Below, piece after piece: positions 13,157-25,024 of a stretch of 64,000 nt of DNA. The notes below the pieces were generated by a model. That model worked only from the letters and a program-made list of their open reading frames with translations, did not search any database and was not told where the DNA came from. Source of the DNA: Spisula solida. Lineage: Eukaryota; Mollusca; Bivalvia; Venerida; Mactridae. The stretch covers positions 10,176,453 through 10,240,452 of the forward strand of contig OX365946.1 in NCBI GenBank assembly GCA_947247005.1. The letters run 5' to 3'. The translations under genes were made by a program, and so were the position numbers. Each line of letters starts with the position of its first letter. The first letter of the stretch is position 1.

Positions 13157-13437
13157 ACGTCCGTGTGAAATAGAATGATCATCGTCAAAGACCTTGCCAG
13201 TGGGGTCGCCCGGTTTGGACTATAATTATAAGGTTAAAACTGATGCTCAGTGTGTACTCACTTAACACTATGTTATACAGATATGTTTATTTTTGTGTAA
13301 AAAGACGTAGGAAATGACATGCAGTACCTGTTGGCAACAAATGAATTTCTGTATCATATGTTACTCTTATAATATACGTACACGTGGTATATTACGTCAC
13401 ACCGAAGTACATTTGGTCACAAGCATTTATTAAGTCA

Positions 13438-13765
13438 CACTCAACTTAACCAGCCGAGTGGAGAAAAAATTAAAATGCCCAACTGAACCAACCGAGCACA
13501 GAAAATATAAAACACATACAAAGGCACTATGCCCAACTAAACAAATGAAATATCCGCTCAAGTCCAAGCTATCGAAAAGTACAATGAACAAAAGGCTGAA
13601 TGTCTAGCTGAATGACCCAGTCCCAACAGCGGCTTCAATACTTAGTTTCTAAAGCTATCAGAAATTCTAAAAAGTAGACAATTAACTAAAAAAGTAGAAC
13701 TTATTAGTTTCATCAATCAAAAAGCAGAATTCCCTAGCTGAATGACCCAGTTCCAACAGACATAC
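13438..13765. repeat. Dispersed repeat cluster
   Basis: It contains a second copy of the repeat found in IAP-1 intron 3 (CACTCAACTTAACCAGCCGA at about 13438). It also contains two direct copies of CTAGCTGAATGACCCAGT at about 13606 and 13737. No coding potential is seen. Confidence 0.45.
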
Positions 13766-14582
13766 ATATGTGTTTGTGTTTTATATATACATGTACTCCA
13801 TAAATTATTGGTTCATAATCACGTTTTGGACATCACAATAAAAAAGAAACACCCGTTAACCACTAAGTGCACGAATATACATCATCAGTTTTAACCTTTA
13901 GAATCACGGTGTTATATTCCGGACTGTTTGGCCATTGTATCAATAAACGTCAATAAAAAAAGTTGCACTATGGTAACGACGATGCACCCACCTGATTTTG
14001 TACAACGAATATAATGTTTATGCTATTAAATCCAGGTGACATCGTCAGACGGAGTCCGGACTAGTTCCACGGTTTTCAGCTAAATCGATCGTCCGTTGTA
14101 TTTTGGTATTAATGAATTCATCAAAGATGAAGCTCTTTAGTTCCTTTAAACAATATACATGTATAATATTACTAAAATTATGTCCATTTTAATGAAATAA
14201 CGATGAATTGAACATTATACAATCATGTACCATGTTTATAGTATGAATTTGAGTGACATAGCTCGCATAGGTTATAATTTACTGATTCATATTAAAATTG
14301 CAAGTCATAACTTGTGTAATAATATAATATATTAGTATCTAAGGCACATAAATATTATACGTAGTAGATGCCCTTGTGACATGAGTATCTCTTATACACA
14401 CCGTATGGTGTTATAGTACCCTATGATTCAAAGTCATGTGCCCGCGCCGTCATTATTCAGTGGGCGGTTTTAAACGCTCCTAAAATGTTCTAGTTTTGCG
14501 AGCTTAAATTACATTGTAACTATTTGTAAAGTCAAAACATTACGTTATAACCTAAAAATACAACATACAGTGTTTATAATTT

Positions 14583-14720
14583 GAATATTCATGAGTCAGA
14601 GTTGTAAACGTATATATAAGCGGTTGTAAACATTGCTTAGGCTTTAATATTTACAGACGATACTACACTATATAGGATACATTGATCATTGTAGATTTTG
14701 GTGCTAGTATCGTGGAGGAG
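14583..14720 (+). promoter_or_regulatory. Candidate orphan promoter / 5' UTR of IAP-2
   Basis: The word GAATATTCATGAGT at 14583-14596 matches GAATATTCGTGAGT at 29982-29995 upstream of IAP-3. It is followed by a TATA box (TATATATAAG, 14611-14620) and by a CTAGTATC word at about 14703 that also occurs in the IAP-3 5' UTR (about 30103). This suggests the IAP-2 promoter survived while its BIR-coding exons were lost. The similarity is short and the call is an inference. Confidence 0.3.
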
Positions 14721-14944
14721 ACAAAAGAGCTTGGAACGATTAGACAAATAAGGTATTAAAACATTGATATATATAAGGGTGACTATATTATACTGTTTAA
14801 ATTACGGTTCTAAACGTACATATACCCGAGAAATACAGGACCGTAGCCACGTTGAGAGAATATTAGAATTTAGCAAAATGATCATGATTTTTAAAGTAAA
14901 ATGCTTCAAATAGACCCTAGAAAATATTTGCTTCGGTGCTTTTG

Positions 14945-15165
14945 TCTTGGGCAGGCTACAGTGTTTAATCAAAGCACTTACGATAATCGTAAATTTACGT
15001 TCAAATATAAATTATTCATACTTCTTTAACAACTGCAAATGGGGGACAGATATGGTTTGTAGGGGTTCATCAACTGGATCCTTATTAGTATTGCAGATCC
15101 ATTTACCACACTTTGTAGTTGTAAAAGAAATAGTAATCTAAATTTGATTTTACTGTTTAAGTTAC
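14945..15165. mobile_element. MITE, copy A (copy B at 38526-38766)
   Basis: The left part (ATCAAAGCACTTACG, then TTTACGTTCAAATATAAAT and AACTGCAAAT) follows the same order as the intact MITE at 38526-38766. The right inverted end is degraded here. It is the older copy of a non-coding inverted-repeat family. Confidence 0.5.
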
Positions 15166-15317
15166 CAATATAACACTGGGAAGGAACTCAGATGCCATGC
15201 TTCCTGAGTGAACATGCAACAATCAAACCTCTCTTGTTCAAAGCAAGCTTACGAAACAGTCGACGAAGATGAAACGTATACTGACAGTTATTTTTTAATT
15301 ACTTATATAATGCTCTA

Positions 15318-15410
15318 CTTACTCCTCCTCTTCGTGACCACTGGCACATGAAGCAGCAACCAGGTCTCTCCATTTCTGTCTTCTCTATTTCTCCTTGTGT
15401 CTTTCCCAAT
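15318..15410 (-). pseudogene. LINE 3'-end fragment
   Basis: Read on the minus strand, this short stretch encodes KWRDLVAASCASGHEEE followed by a stop, which resembles the C-terminus of non-LTR retrotransposon polyproteins. Only about 30 codons are recognisable. It lies just upstream of IAP-2 exon 3. The clade is not determined. Confidence 0.35.
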
Positions 15411-15767
15411 TGCTTTTATTTCGCTGTTGGTCGTCGTCGAATACATGACTAAAAATGTCACTTTACACAATAATGGATTCTTTTAGATATACATGTAATA
15501 ACAAAATATTTTTTCGAGAGGTGTAACTGTGATGTTTATTTATTGTTAAGGATTAATCACACGTTGTTAATTGTAATTTTAGTAGACCAGATAACACTTG
15601 GACGCGTACTGTACAAGACAGGATTCACAATATTTTTTTTATTATTTTTCCTATTTCTCGAATACTGACTTTGCTATTCGATAATCGGACCTTTAAACAA
15701 GTACGTACTCGGGTACTCGTTGCCATCCCTACTTATTTGCATCAAATCTTCGAATGTCATATTTCAG

Positions 15768-18700
15768 GTGGATTGTGAGACAATGCTTATAAACAAACAT
15801 ATCGACAGTCCGGCAGCTTTGAGTTGCATACAAATGGGTTATCTACAAGAAATGGTCCAGATAGCAATCGACGTCTTCATAGCACAAAATCGTAAGTAAT
15901 TTATGTATAAAATAAATTTCGATACTTTTGAAACATCGAAACATTAACTAGCATGATTTGAAAAAAAAACTCTTTACATGTGTTCGTATTTGGTGTTAAC
16001 ATTGTATCCTTTTCAAAGGGCTTGAAAGAATATACATGTAGCTGTACGAATTATTATTATCAGTTTATAATGGAAGCACAGTTTTACCATCTTTATTGGA
16101 ACTACAATACGATAATTATAATAATATAATTATGTGGTGAACAAATTATGAGGATGAATGTAGTCTCATTCGAATGCAGTTTAAAATTTAACAGTCACTT
16201 TTGTTCACAGTCAGTCATCCAATGTTACGCCCCCAAAAGCATGGCTGACAAAACAAAATTTACCACCGATCAACAGGCAGTCGACAGAACAGTTCGTTAT
16301 CATCGAAAACATTGACGTTTGCAGATTTATGAAGCCACAATGACCTCATCATTGCAAGAACGTTTTAAAACACATGCACTTACACAAGGCTTTATGGAAG
16401 TCTCCCCATCTCGGCACAGAAAACCAGATCGATCATACCGGTCCACAATATCGCGTCGATGGAAAACGCTTATTTCGCTTTTGTAGGTATATATAATAAA
16501 AGGAATATTAATCACTGCGGTATTCCGGTACACTGGCTATTGCGAGTAAAGGAGTAATGTAGTCATTATGTTGTTCAATACTCCGTACACAAACGGTATA
16601 CTCAGCAATACTCGGTACAGTAAAAAATCAATACTATGTACAGTTACTTGTACATGTTTTAGCAAAAATATTTTTATACTTTCGTCATTTTTACCGTGAC
16701 ATTTGAACTAAACATATTTTGGCTCATCACAAAAAGAATTCTCAATTCAAAGACAATTATACCTTGGTAATACAATCATTCCAATCACATGTGAGGCACC
16801 ACTACTTAAACGACTACCTGCTATAGTGTGATGTCTTGTATGGCTATATAAATATCTGAAGATGCCTAAATTTGGGATGCGTGAATAAATCAGTCGTTTG
16901 GAAAATATCGCGGCTGAACTTACACTCGCTTCCAGTCCAATGTCGCGAAAAGTAATGATATTACTGAAATTAACGTGCAATACCCGGTGTACGGTATACC
17001 GCAGTGTTAATGCAGTTGTGTTGATCTGTTTGTCGTATTAATTACCTCTGGTTGTTTGCGTTATACCGCATATCTCTCGATGGTCTCGCGAGATACGGTA
17101 TTATACAAACACCCCGAGGTATTTCGACCCAACGGATCACCATCGATATTCAACACACTGCAATGGTTTCCTTATGTATCGGTAACAATGTATCATGTTT
17201 GAGCTCATTCAGGATATCTGGGAGAAAGAGTAGATTCTTGATGAATGTAATTCGGGAACTATTATTTGTTGATGCTCCTCGAGTAGGATGACCAGGTTGT
17301 TTGCATCATCTGGAGAGTAGTTTAACTGCTCTTGACATGCCATGGAGAACATCTTTGCTATTTCAGATCCTCCAAATCCGTTAGTCAGAATAAATCTCCA
17401 TTAAGACCCCTTGTTATATAACATAACATAACTTTATTCGGCATGATACATCATATACATATATAGCCAGAACAAATATAATAATACATGTAATGAAAAG
17501 AATGCATATTAATAATAACAGAGTTATATAAACAGTTTGTATGTGTCAGTATGGGTATAAAGTGACATTATCAATTTCGATTAAGGGAAGCATAGTAAAT
17601 ATATTTAGCAATTTGCAAAAGTGTACGGGTTGAGGTTGTGGACATGAGACATGTAAATTTTTGTATGGTTGGCCAGCTAGAGAAATACGTTTTGAAATAT
17701 TTGGTTCTTAGATTCCTATGTTTTGGACAAATTAATAAAAAATGGTATTCACTTTCAACGACCCCCATGTTGCATTGTAAACATGTTCTATTTTGACGTT
17801 CTATATTAAAGTATCTTCCAGTTTCTATAGCTAGATCGTGACATGATAATCTAAATTTTGTTAGAGCGATTCTGTACTTCTTTTGTTTTATGCAAGATAG
17901 GTATTTTTCAATATCAAAAGTGTGTTTATATAGACTATATGATGTCAGTTTACTAGAATTATTAATACTTGTATACCATGTTTGTTTGTAAATGTCCAAT
18001 ATACGTTGTTTAATACAAAAGTAATTTATGTCAATTACATATTGATTATTCCAAATATCAAGCATGCCTATATTACTAAGTAATGTTTTAATTTGGGAAG
18101 CCCAGTTCATACCGTTGTAACTGTGGCCATTATTTGCATCGTTTGCTAAAACTTCGTATATTTTAGTTAATAGAGTATTGTTTGATTTTAGGAGTTTGTC
18201 CAATATCTAATTATGATTAATTGTCTATAAACTTTTAACGGAATACGACCAAGTTCTCCATATAACCCATCTAGGTTTGTAGATTTCTTTACCGAGAGGA
18301 TGTTTCTTAAAAAATTACAATGTACAAGTTCAATATCTTTACAATCATGGTGTCCCCAAACAGCAGCGTTATAATTGAGGATTGAACCAACCATGCTATC
18401 AAACAGACGACATTTATCAGTTGGTAGCAGTTCAAGTTGGTTTCATACTATACGAAGATTATGTAACGCAAATGCTGAATGTTGAGCTAGTCTTTTTTGT
18501 GTTCTGTTCCAGGAACCGTTTTTAAAGAAATATATTCCAAGATACTTAAAGGATAAGACTGTTTCTAATGGTGTATTGTATATGTTAAATTCTTGATGAG
18601 TACTTCTACCTCGTTCAAAAATCACTATCTTTGTTTTATTTGTATTGATTTTCAGTCCCCATGAGTTACAATATAATTCGAGATCATCCAACATAGACTG

Positions 18701-20263
18701 TAGTGCTAATGGACTCTGAGCAAATAGTACAGCATCGTCCGCGAACATGAGTAAAAATATTCTAATTTCATCAACGGAGAAAATTCCTTCCATGTCTGAA
18801 TTTATGTTATTTAGTATATCGTTAACGAAGAATAGAAACATTAGACTCGAACTTGGGTCTCCTTGTTTTACCCCAATATTTGACGGAAAATATTCAGACC
18901 GTTGGCTTTTGTATTGAACGCAAGATTTGACTGTACTATACATTGCTTGGAGTGCTCTTACAATCTTAGAACTTACATGTTGGCTGAGAAGTTTTTGCCA
19001 AAGATAGATATATGACCATTGGCAATACCTTCCACAAAGCACCTTGGTAAGTTAAAGAGTGTGCATGTTGGTATGAATACAATAGCACATACAGTCCGGT
19101 AGTGATAACTAGTAGCTCCATGGTCAGGATACACTGTTTGAATTATTTTGATAAGACTTGGAAGCAGGGGGAACTAAAAGAATTGCACAATGACATCGTA
19201 GAGATTAACTGGAACTATCGACTGTATTATAGACTGAGGTACCCATATCAAAATATGAAATAATATTTGATCGAAACAATCTGTTTGCAGGTCATTGTAA
19301 CTTCAAAGGTGTTGATTTGTGTGAGATTCTGTTTGACATAGAGGAACATCCGGACGCCTACAGCAACTGCAATGTTGCTGACAGCACCATACAGTCCGAC
19401 CTCTCGACAGGTACGTTTTACTGTCATACATTGTTCTTTCTTTCTGGGAAAGTGGCATTGGCGTGTTTCTGATTGGTCGCTCCATACATTCATTCCTGTG
19501 TTCTTATACTATGCAATTACATTGTACCTCCCTTTATAGAATATGAAAATTTAAGTAATCGTGCAATGTGTCATTCATTGGGAGGGACAGTAAAAAGGCG
19601 TACTTGAAATGTCCGTATTATTGGGCGGGGAGGTACGTTGTCTGTGTTTGATACTAGTACTTGCATGGGGTGCTAGGCAATACCGCTGTTACTGTATGGC
19701 TTCGAGTTGTCTGTATGAACAGTATTCAAAGTTACCATTATTTTTTTTGTTGTAAGACGTTTGATTTTTTTTACATACATGTTATAGTAATAAATAGCTT
19801 TCTGTGATAACACTCTTATTCAAGCGCTGTACCAAGTCGACAAACAGTGTTCCTGTGTATGTGGTAGTCTTAACAAGAGATTTGAATTTCCCTACTGCGT
19901 GATAATATAATTATTAAACTGTAACATTTACCTTTATTTCCAGAAGATCTAGAGTCACTAAGGGAGGAGAATTATCGTTTGAAAGAAAGTAACCTCTGCA
20001 AAGTATGTGCCGATAATCAAGCTGACGTCATCTTCCTACCATGTGGTCACATGGTTTGTTGTCCTCAATGTGCGACTGCTATAAAGAAATGTTCAGTCTG
20101 CAGGAAAACAATTAATGGACCAATGCAACTGTGGTCTGACTTATTTGTGCAGCATATCAGACGATTAGACAAATACGAACACTTTCATACAACCGTTGAC
20201 TCAAACCGGCGGCATGGGGTGGGTTTCATATACATGTACTTCTTTTTCTCCGAACGTAAATAA
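15768..20263 (+). CDS. IAP-2: partial IAP, UBA-RING only (BIR exons absent)
   Basis: Exons 15768-15891, 19291-19410 and 19944-20263 correspond to IAP exons 3, 4 and 5. The lengths are 124 and 120 as in IAP-3, then a 320-base last exon instead of 212. Exon 3 encodes the UBA-like bundle (CIQMGYLQEMVQIAIDVF). Exon 5 has the RING ligands CKVC, FLPCGH, CPQC and CSVC. No BIR exon is visible in the 3.3 kb upstream. The first in-frame ATG is inside exon 3 (15783) and would give about 182 residues. After INGPM the tail diverges from the family's IKAFFA, so the dimerisation segment is missing and the frame runs on for about 40 unrelated residues. A LINE lies antisense in its first intron. It could be a pseudogene, or a functional UBA-RING ubiquitin ligase or adaptor that cannot bind caspases through a BIR. 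It is clearly closest to IAP-3 in exons 4-5. Confidence 0.7.
16513..17006. mobile_element. TIR element (CACTGCGGTATWCCG) with TTAAT target duplication
   Basis: CACTGCGGTATTCCGGTACA starts at 16513 and is mirrored by GTACGGTATACCGCAGTG ending at 17006. TTAAT lies directly outside each end, as expected for a target-site duplication. The element is 494 bp with no transposase frame, so it is a non-autonomous DNA transposon within IAP-2 intron 1. Confidence 0.6.
17410..19045 (-). mobile_element. 5'-truncated LINE (non-LTR retrotransposon), reverse transcriptase remnant
   Basis: On the minus strand, 19042-18443 encodes reverse transcriptase with IGVKQGDPSSSLMF, the catalytic FADD box (MFADDAVLFAQS) and the downstream KYLGIYFF motif. 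The same frame continues past one TGA to 18188 (NYNAAVWGHHDCKD). A frameshift near 18200 then leads into the C-terminal part (17571-18203) with a C-x2-C...H...C cluster (CLQCNMGVVESEYHFLLICP). The 3' end carries a short GTTAT-like repeat (17415-17435 region), typical of LINEs with a simple-repeat tail. The endonuclease and the start of the RT are missing, so the copy is 5' truncated and dead. It is inserted antisense in IAP-2 intron 1. Confidence 0.8.
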
Positions 20264-20328
20264 CTGGTGCAACCAAAATCATTTGATCAGTGGACGCCAT
20301 ATAACATATCAAATACTGACGCTTTAAC

Positions 20329-20931
20329 CAGTAGAGGAAATTGCCCGATCGGACAATTCGATGATTCCTCTAAATACTTTTTTTGGCAAAAATTGCCCAC
20401 TTTTGAAAACCTACACTAACTGACTAAGGACAATTGACATGGAGATGATCTGATTGCACATTCCTTACTGGTCACAAAATGTTGATATAAAATCCTACAG
20501 TTTTACAGAATTATTTTAAATTGTCTAAATTACGAGATATTAAGTGTTTCATGTTCATTTTCCCGTTCGGGAAAGTAAAAACATGTATACATTTTTGTAA
20601 TTTGAATACATGTAGTAGAAAGTTGCCCGAACGGGCAATTAAGTGAAGACAATAAATTTAGACTGGTCAAATTGGTAGTTTTTTAAGTTAAATACCTCAG
20701 AAACTAGACAATTCAAAGGATTCAAAAGAACGGTAGGATTTTAGATATTCCATCTGTGATAGGAAACATGCGTTTATATTATCGCTTCGACATATATCCT
20801 TATGCACAGGTAAGCTTTTCAAAAGTGGGCGTTTCTTTACCCGGTCTGGAAATTTTCGCAGCAAAATTGCCCGATCGGGCAAGTAATTAGGGGAATCCCG
20901 GAATAGCCAGATCGGGTCATTTCCTCCACTG
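20329..20931. mobile_element. TIR element (CAGTRGAGGAAAT) with TTAAC duplication
   Basis: The left end CAGTAGAGGAAATTGCCCGA at 20329 is mirrored by the right end (complement CAGTGGAGGAAATGACCCGA) finishing at 20931. TTAAC flanks both ends (20324-20328 and 20932-20936). GCCCGATCGGGC-type words recur inside, adding internal palindromes. The element is about 603 bp with no transposase. It lies directly downstream of the IAP-2 last exon. Confidence 0.6.
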
Positions 20932-20944
20932 TTAACCTGACAAG

Positions 20945-21185
20945 TAAAAGTTTTATGTCGCCTACACAGTAGGGAAGGTATTGATTGTGTACTGGACGTC
21001 TGTCTGTCAGTCCACCTGTCTGTCCGTCCGTCTGGATGGATGTCACAAAGTTTGTCCACGCTAGTCCCTCCTGAACTATTGGTCGGATTTCAATGAAACT
21101 TTGTACCTTAGCCTAGTTGTGCAAATAAGCAGAAATTTAGGTCGGCTATTTTTGCTGGAGTTTTGCCCCTTCTTAGGAACAAGAA
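20945..21185 (-). repeat. ACGG-bearing interspersed repeat (antisense)
   Basis: CTGTCTGTCCGTCCGTCTGG at about 21018-21035 is the complement of the ACGG microsatellite found in five other repeats of this window. The sequence that follows (GAACTATTGGTCGGATTTCA, TTTTGCCCCTTCTTAGG) is non-coding. It is probably the minus-strand copy of a pearl-like bivalve repeat. Confidence 0.45.
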
Positions 21186-21204
21186 TGCATAGGTTACCTG
21201 TTGT

Positions 21205-22490
21205 ATGACGGATTAAAGACTAGGTAGAATGGAAGTGTACACATATGACAGGTTTAAGACTAGGTAGAGATAAGATGCATACATATGACAGGTTTAAGAC
21301 TAGATAGAGGTAAGGTGCACACATATGACAGGTTTAAGACTAGGTAGAAGTGAAGTGCACACATATGACAGGTTTAAGACTAGGTAGAGATAAGATGCAC
21401 ACATATGACAGGTTTAAAACTAGGTAGAGATAAGATGCACACATATGACAGGTTTAAGACTAGGTAGAAGTGAAGTGCACACATATGACAGGTTTAAGAC
21501 TAGGTAGAGGTAAGGTGCCCACATATGACAGGTTTAAGACTAGGTAGAAGTGAAGTGCACACATATGACAGGTTTAAGACTAGGTAGAGATAAGATGCAC
21601 ACACATGACAGGTTTAAGACCAGGTAGAGGTAAGATGCACACGTATATGACAGGTTTAAGACTAGGTAGAGGTAAGGTGGACACATATGACATGTTTAAG
21701 ACTAGGTAGAGGTAAGGTGCACACATATGACAGGTTTTAGACCAGGTAGAGGTAAGGTGCACACAAATGACAGGTATAAGACCAGGTAGAGGTAAGGTGC
21801 ACACATATGACAGGTTTAAGACTAGGTAGAGGTAAGGTGCACATATATGACATGTTTAAGACTAGGTAGAGGTAAGGTGCACATATATGACAGGTTTAAG
21901 ACTAGGTAGATGTAAGGTGCATACATATGACAGGTTTAGGACTAGGTAGAGGTAAGGTGCACACATATGACATGTTTAAGACTAGGTAGAGGTAATGTGC
22001 ACATACATATGACAGGTTTAAGACCAGGTAGAGGTAAGGTGCACACATATGACATGCTTAAGACTAGGTAGAAGTGAAGTGCACACATATGACATGTTTA
22101 AAACTAGGTAGAGGTAAGGTGCACACATATGACATGTTTAAAACTAGGTAGAGGTAAGGTGCACATATATGACAGGTTTAAGACCAGGTAGAGGTAAGGT
22201 GCACACATATGACAGGTTTAAAACTAGGTAGAAGTGAAGTACACACATATGACATGTTTAAAACTAGGTAGAGGTAAGGTGCACACATATGACAGGTTTA
22301 AGACCAGGTAGAGGTAAGGTGCACACATATGACAGGTTTAAGACTAGGTAGAAGTGAAGTGCACACATATGACATGTTTAAAACTAGGTAGAGGTAAGGT
22401 GCACACATATGACATGTTTAAGACTAGGTAGAGGTAAGGTGCACATACATATGACAGGTTTGGGACTAGGTAGAGGTAAGGTGTACCGTT
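21205..22490. repeat. 40-bp satellite array, about 32 units
   Basis: Units of 40 bp (ACACATATGACAGGTTTAAG then ACTAGGTAGAGGTAAGGTGC) repeat head to tail. Variants alternate GAGGTAAGGTGC, GAAGTGAAGTGC and GAGATAAGATGC, which gives hints of higher-order patterns. Because 40 is not a multiple of three, any reading frame through it changes frame each unit; open frames here are meaningless. Confidence 0.92.
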
Positions 22491-22653
22491 AGGTCCATGG
22501 AAGGTGTATGGTGAGGTTACGTGCACGTTTTCAAGAAGAAAAGCGTTCTGACAAGGGTTTAATATAGTCCTTACTCGGACATTACATGCCAATCGAAAGA
22601 AAACGTTGATATCATATTAATGTTGTAAATATTGTAAATAAATGTGTATTGTT

Positions 22654-23559
22654 AAACAAGTTTTTCCAACTTCTTTAATCACTCTCGACACCTCATTTCT
22701 GATGTTATACATCACCGTAAGGGCATGGGATAGAGAGAAGCCATCTTTCCTTTTTCTAGATTTCTTTTTCATCCCTTTAAAACATTTTACATCGTAAGGA
22801 ACGCATGATGGTCCTTATCACATAAATGAAAAAAAACTGCAAAAGAAATCTAGTTAGTTGCAAATCATATGATCAACTAATCCAAGAAATAATAACGCCT
22901 CCCAAAAATGGTACCAGTAATTCCCTTGCTAGACGCTCATTAAAGGGGCTGCCTCACATATTGGTGTATTGCAAAAATAAAATAAAAATGTCAAATATTC
23001 GCGTAATTTTGGTAAAGTTGCCTGTACATCCGATAAACAACCACACTTCGGCATTTTGTAGTTATTTAGTATTTTTACATCAAACATTGTATAGGGTATT
23101 AATACCCTATAGAATTAACACAACTCGTATTACTTAAATTGCCTGAAATTCGTTTGCATTTGATGAAAACTAATTGAAAAACAAACCAAATACCTCACTG
23201 ATGTTTACGCTGTAGTTTGTTGATGTTCAATCATGTGCGAATTACATAATACACAAAGCATGTTGGAAGGAAACACAGCGATTTTTTTCAAGAAATAAAT
23301 ACTCAGCGGGCGATATCGAGAGTGGTTAAAATTGCTTAGCTGTCCCAAATCTTTCATAAAGCAACTGTCGGTGGCTTTCTATTGCATCGATACTTGGTTA
23401 GGTTGAAAAATCACGATATACAAAATTTTTAGCCCAATCTCAGAGATAGCACCTTTAAAAAGGAAAGATGGCTTCTCTCTATCCCATGCCCTTACGGCGA
23501 TGTATAACATCAGAAATGAGGTGTCGAGAGTGATTAAAGTAAGTTGGAAAAACTTGTTT
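22654..23559. mobile_element. 906-bp element with about 100-bp terminal inverted repeats
   Basis: The left arm 22654-22755 (starting AAACAAGTTTTTCCAACTT) is the near-perfect complement of the right arm 23457-23559. The arms share the landmarks TGATGTTATACATC, CATGGGATAGAGAGAAGCC and ATCTTTCCTTTTT. The interior has an open frame of about 100 codons (22826-23137) with no recognisable motif and probably no function. Such long TIRs fit a non-autonomous DNA transposon. Confidence 0.65.
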
Positions 23560-24240
23560 CACAATGGACCTAAAATAAATTGGTATCAACAAAAAAGAGA
23601 AATCTGTTGGAATTTAATGCCGCTCCTTGTTGGCAAATTTTGAACATAATATATTTCGTCTTCGGCTACATGGAGACTGTTGGGTATATACAAGCGTCCA
23701 GTTTCAATTTTTAAGTAATACTGTCACTCAAGGTTACCCGTAGAACAATGAAATCCTTTTTCTGCAACATACTGACCTAACGATCGAATTTTTCTTGAAA
23801 CATCTTAAAATGACAGAACAATCTTCTAGAACAACATTGAAATTATTAACTGATGATATGTCACCAGGCTCGTTTTCGAGATACATGGCTTTCTAAAGAC
23901 ATACCATTGTATTTTAAAATGCGAAAGAAAATAATCGTTCGACTTTTCTTGATAACAGTTACTGTCGTAGCTGCTGCTAGCAGCATTAAAACATTTACAG
24001 GCTGAGATTTTATTGTGACTAGGGATATCCACTAAAACATATCGGATAATTGCTAGTAATATGCATACAGACAGGAACACTGAATACTATATCAAACTGA
24101 TTAATTTCGGACAATGAACGTGAGATTTGAACATTATTTTCTGAATGTCTTGTAGCCTATAAACAGGCGCTATCACCTTTATTCCGCAAAGATAACATGC
24201 GATACTCTTTAAATAGTACATTTCAACCTTCGCGGTCATT
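23560..24240. other. Intergenic, nothing recognised
   Basis: About 680 bases of AT-rich DNA between two inverted-repeat elements. No motif, repeat unit or exon was recognised on either strand. Confidence 0.4.
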
Positions 24241-25024
24241 CAGTCCTACCAAGAGGTCGGAAATTTCAATTTCCCCCAGAATTTTTAATCGAGGGATAAT
24301 GATTAGCGTAAAGTCAAAATGAAACGGCATGTCAGAGAGTTACAAATTACTTCTTTAGATTGGCTTTTAATAGCCCTATCAGATTACAAGAATCCTTCCC
24401 CAGGTGAATTGAAATGGACTTTAGGGTCAGATTTGTGTTTCTGAGTTTCTTACACATGTGGTTTCGCCCAACGTATAGTCCGCTACTAAGGCCTCAGCAT
24501 GAACCAAATATCGCGTATTTTGTCATTTTTATGCTATACAGTGTACTTGTCAAATTTAAGTAATAATTTCAAAGGACTTTCTTAACAAATCTTATGGACA
24601 ATATTGTCTTGCAACAGAGAAATAACAATTCTATGAAATGGCTGAAACTTCATGAACGAACTTCACGCACATAAATAATGTTTTCTACTTTGTGTGAGTT
24701 TGCTTAATTTAAAGATATGCCGCCTGACAAAATAGCATTTTCTACAGGCTCTTGATGGCAGTTTCTTATATTTGTGATAATTGAAAAAAAACATGTGCAC
24801 TGTCTTTGATGCTTTGCATAAAAAATAGTCTTGTAGAATACCTGGATAATACAAAGGCATACAAGCTACGGTCACTTATGTAACAGAAGCAATTAATTTT
24901 GGGAGAGTTGGTCAGCTAAGCAGGCCGTGGAGATTTATAGGATTTTCAAGTCACTGTCGATTATTACCCAGCTGGTAAGCCCCTGCTAAATTTTAGCAAC
25001 TTTTTTTACCTCTTGGTAGGACTG
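24241..25024. mobile_element. 784-bp TIR element (CAGTCCTACCAAGAGGT)
   Basis: CAGTCCTACCAAGAGGT at 24241-24257 is exactly complementary to 25008-25024. CATT lies immediately outside both ends (possible short target duplication). No transposase frame lies inside; the open frames are short and unrecognised. It is a non-autonomous DNA transposon, possibly hAT-like from the CAG terminus. Confidence 0.55.

Noticed and set aside
20697..21059. 120-codon minus-strand frame
   Set aside because: It spans the end of a TIR element and an ACGG repeat (DGRTDRWTDRQT is translated microsatellite).
21580..22592. Minus-strand frames read as a CTLPLPGL-type repeat protein
   Set aside because: The 40-bp unit is not a multiple of three, so the apparent peptide repeat only reflects the satellite.
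22826..23137. 103-codon frame inside the long-TIR element
   Set aside because: No domain, no catalytic motif and composition like surrounding DNA; treated as chance.
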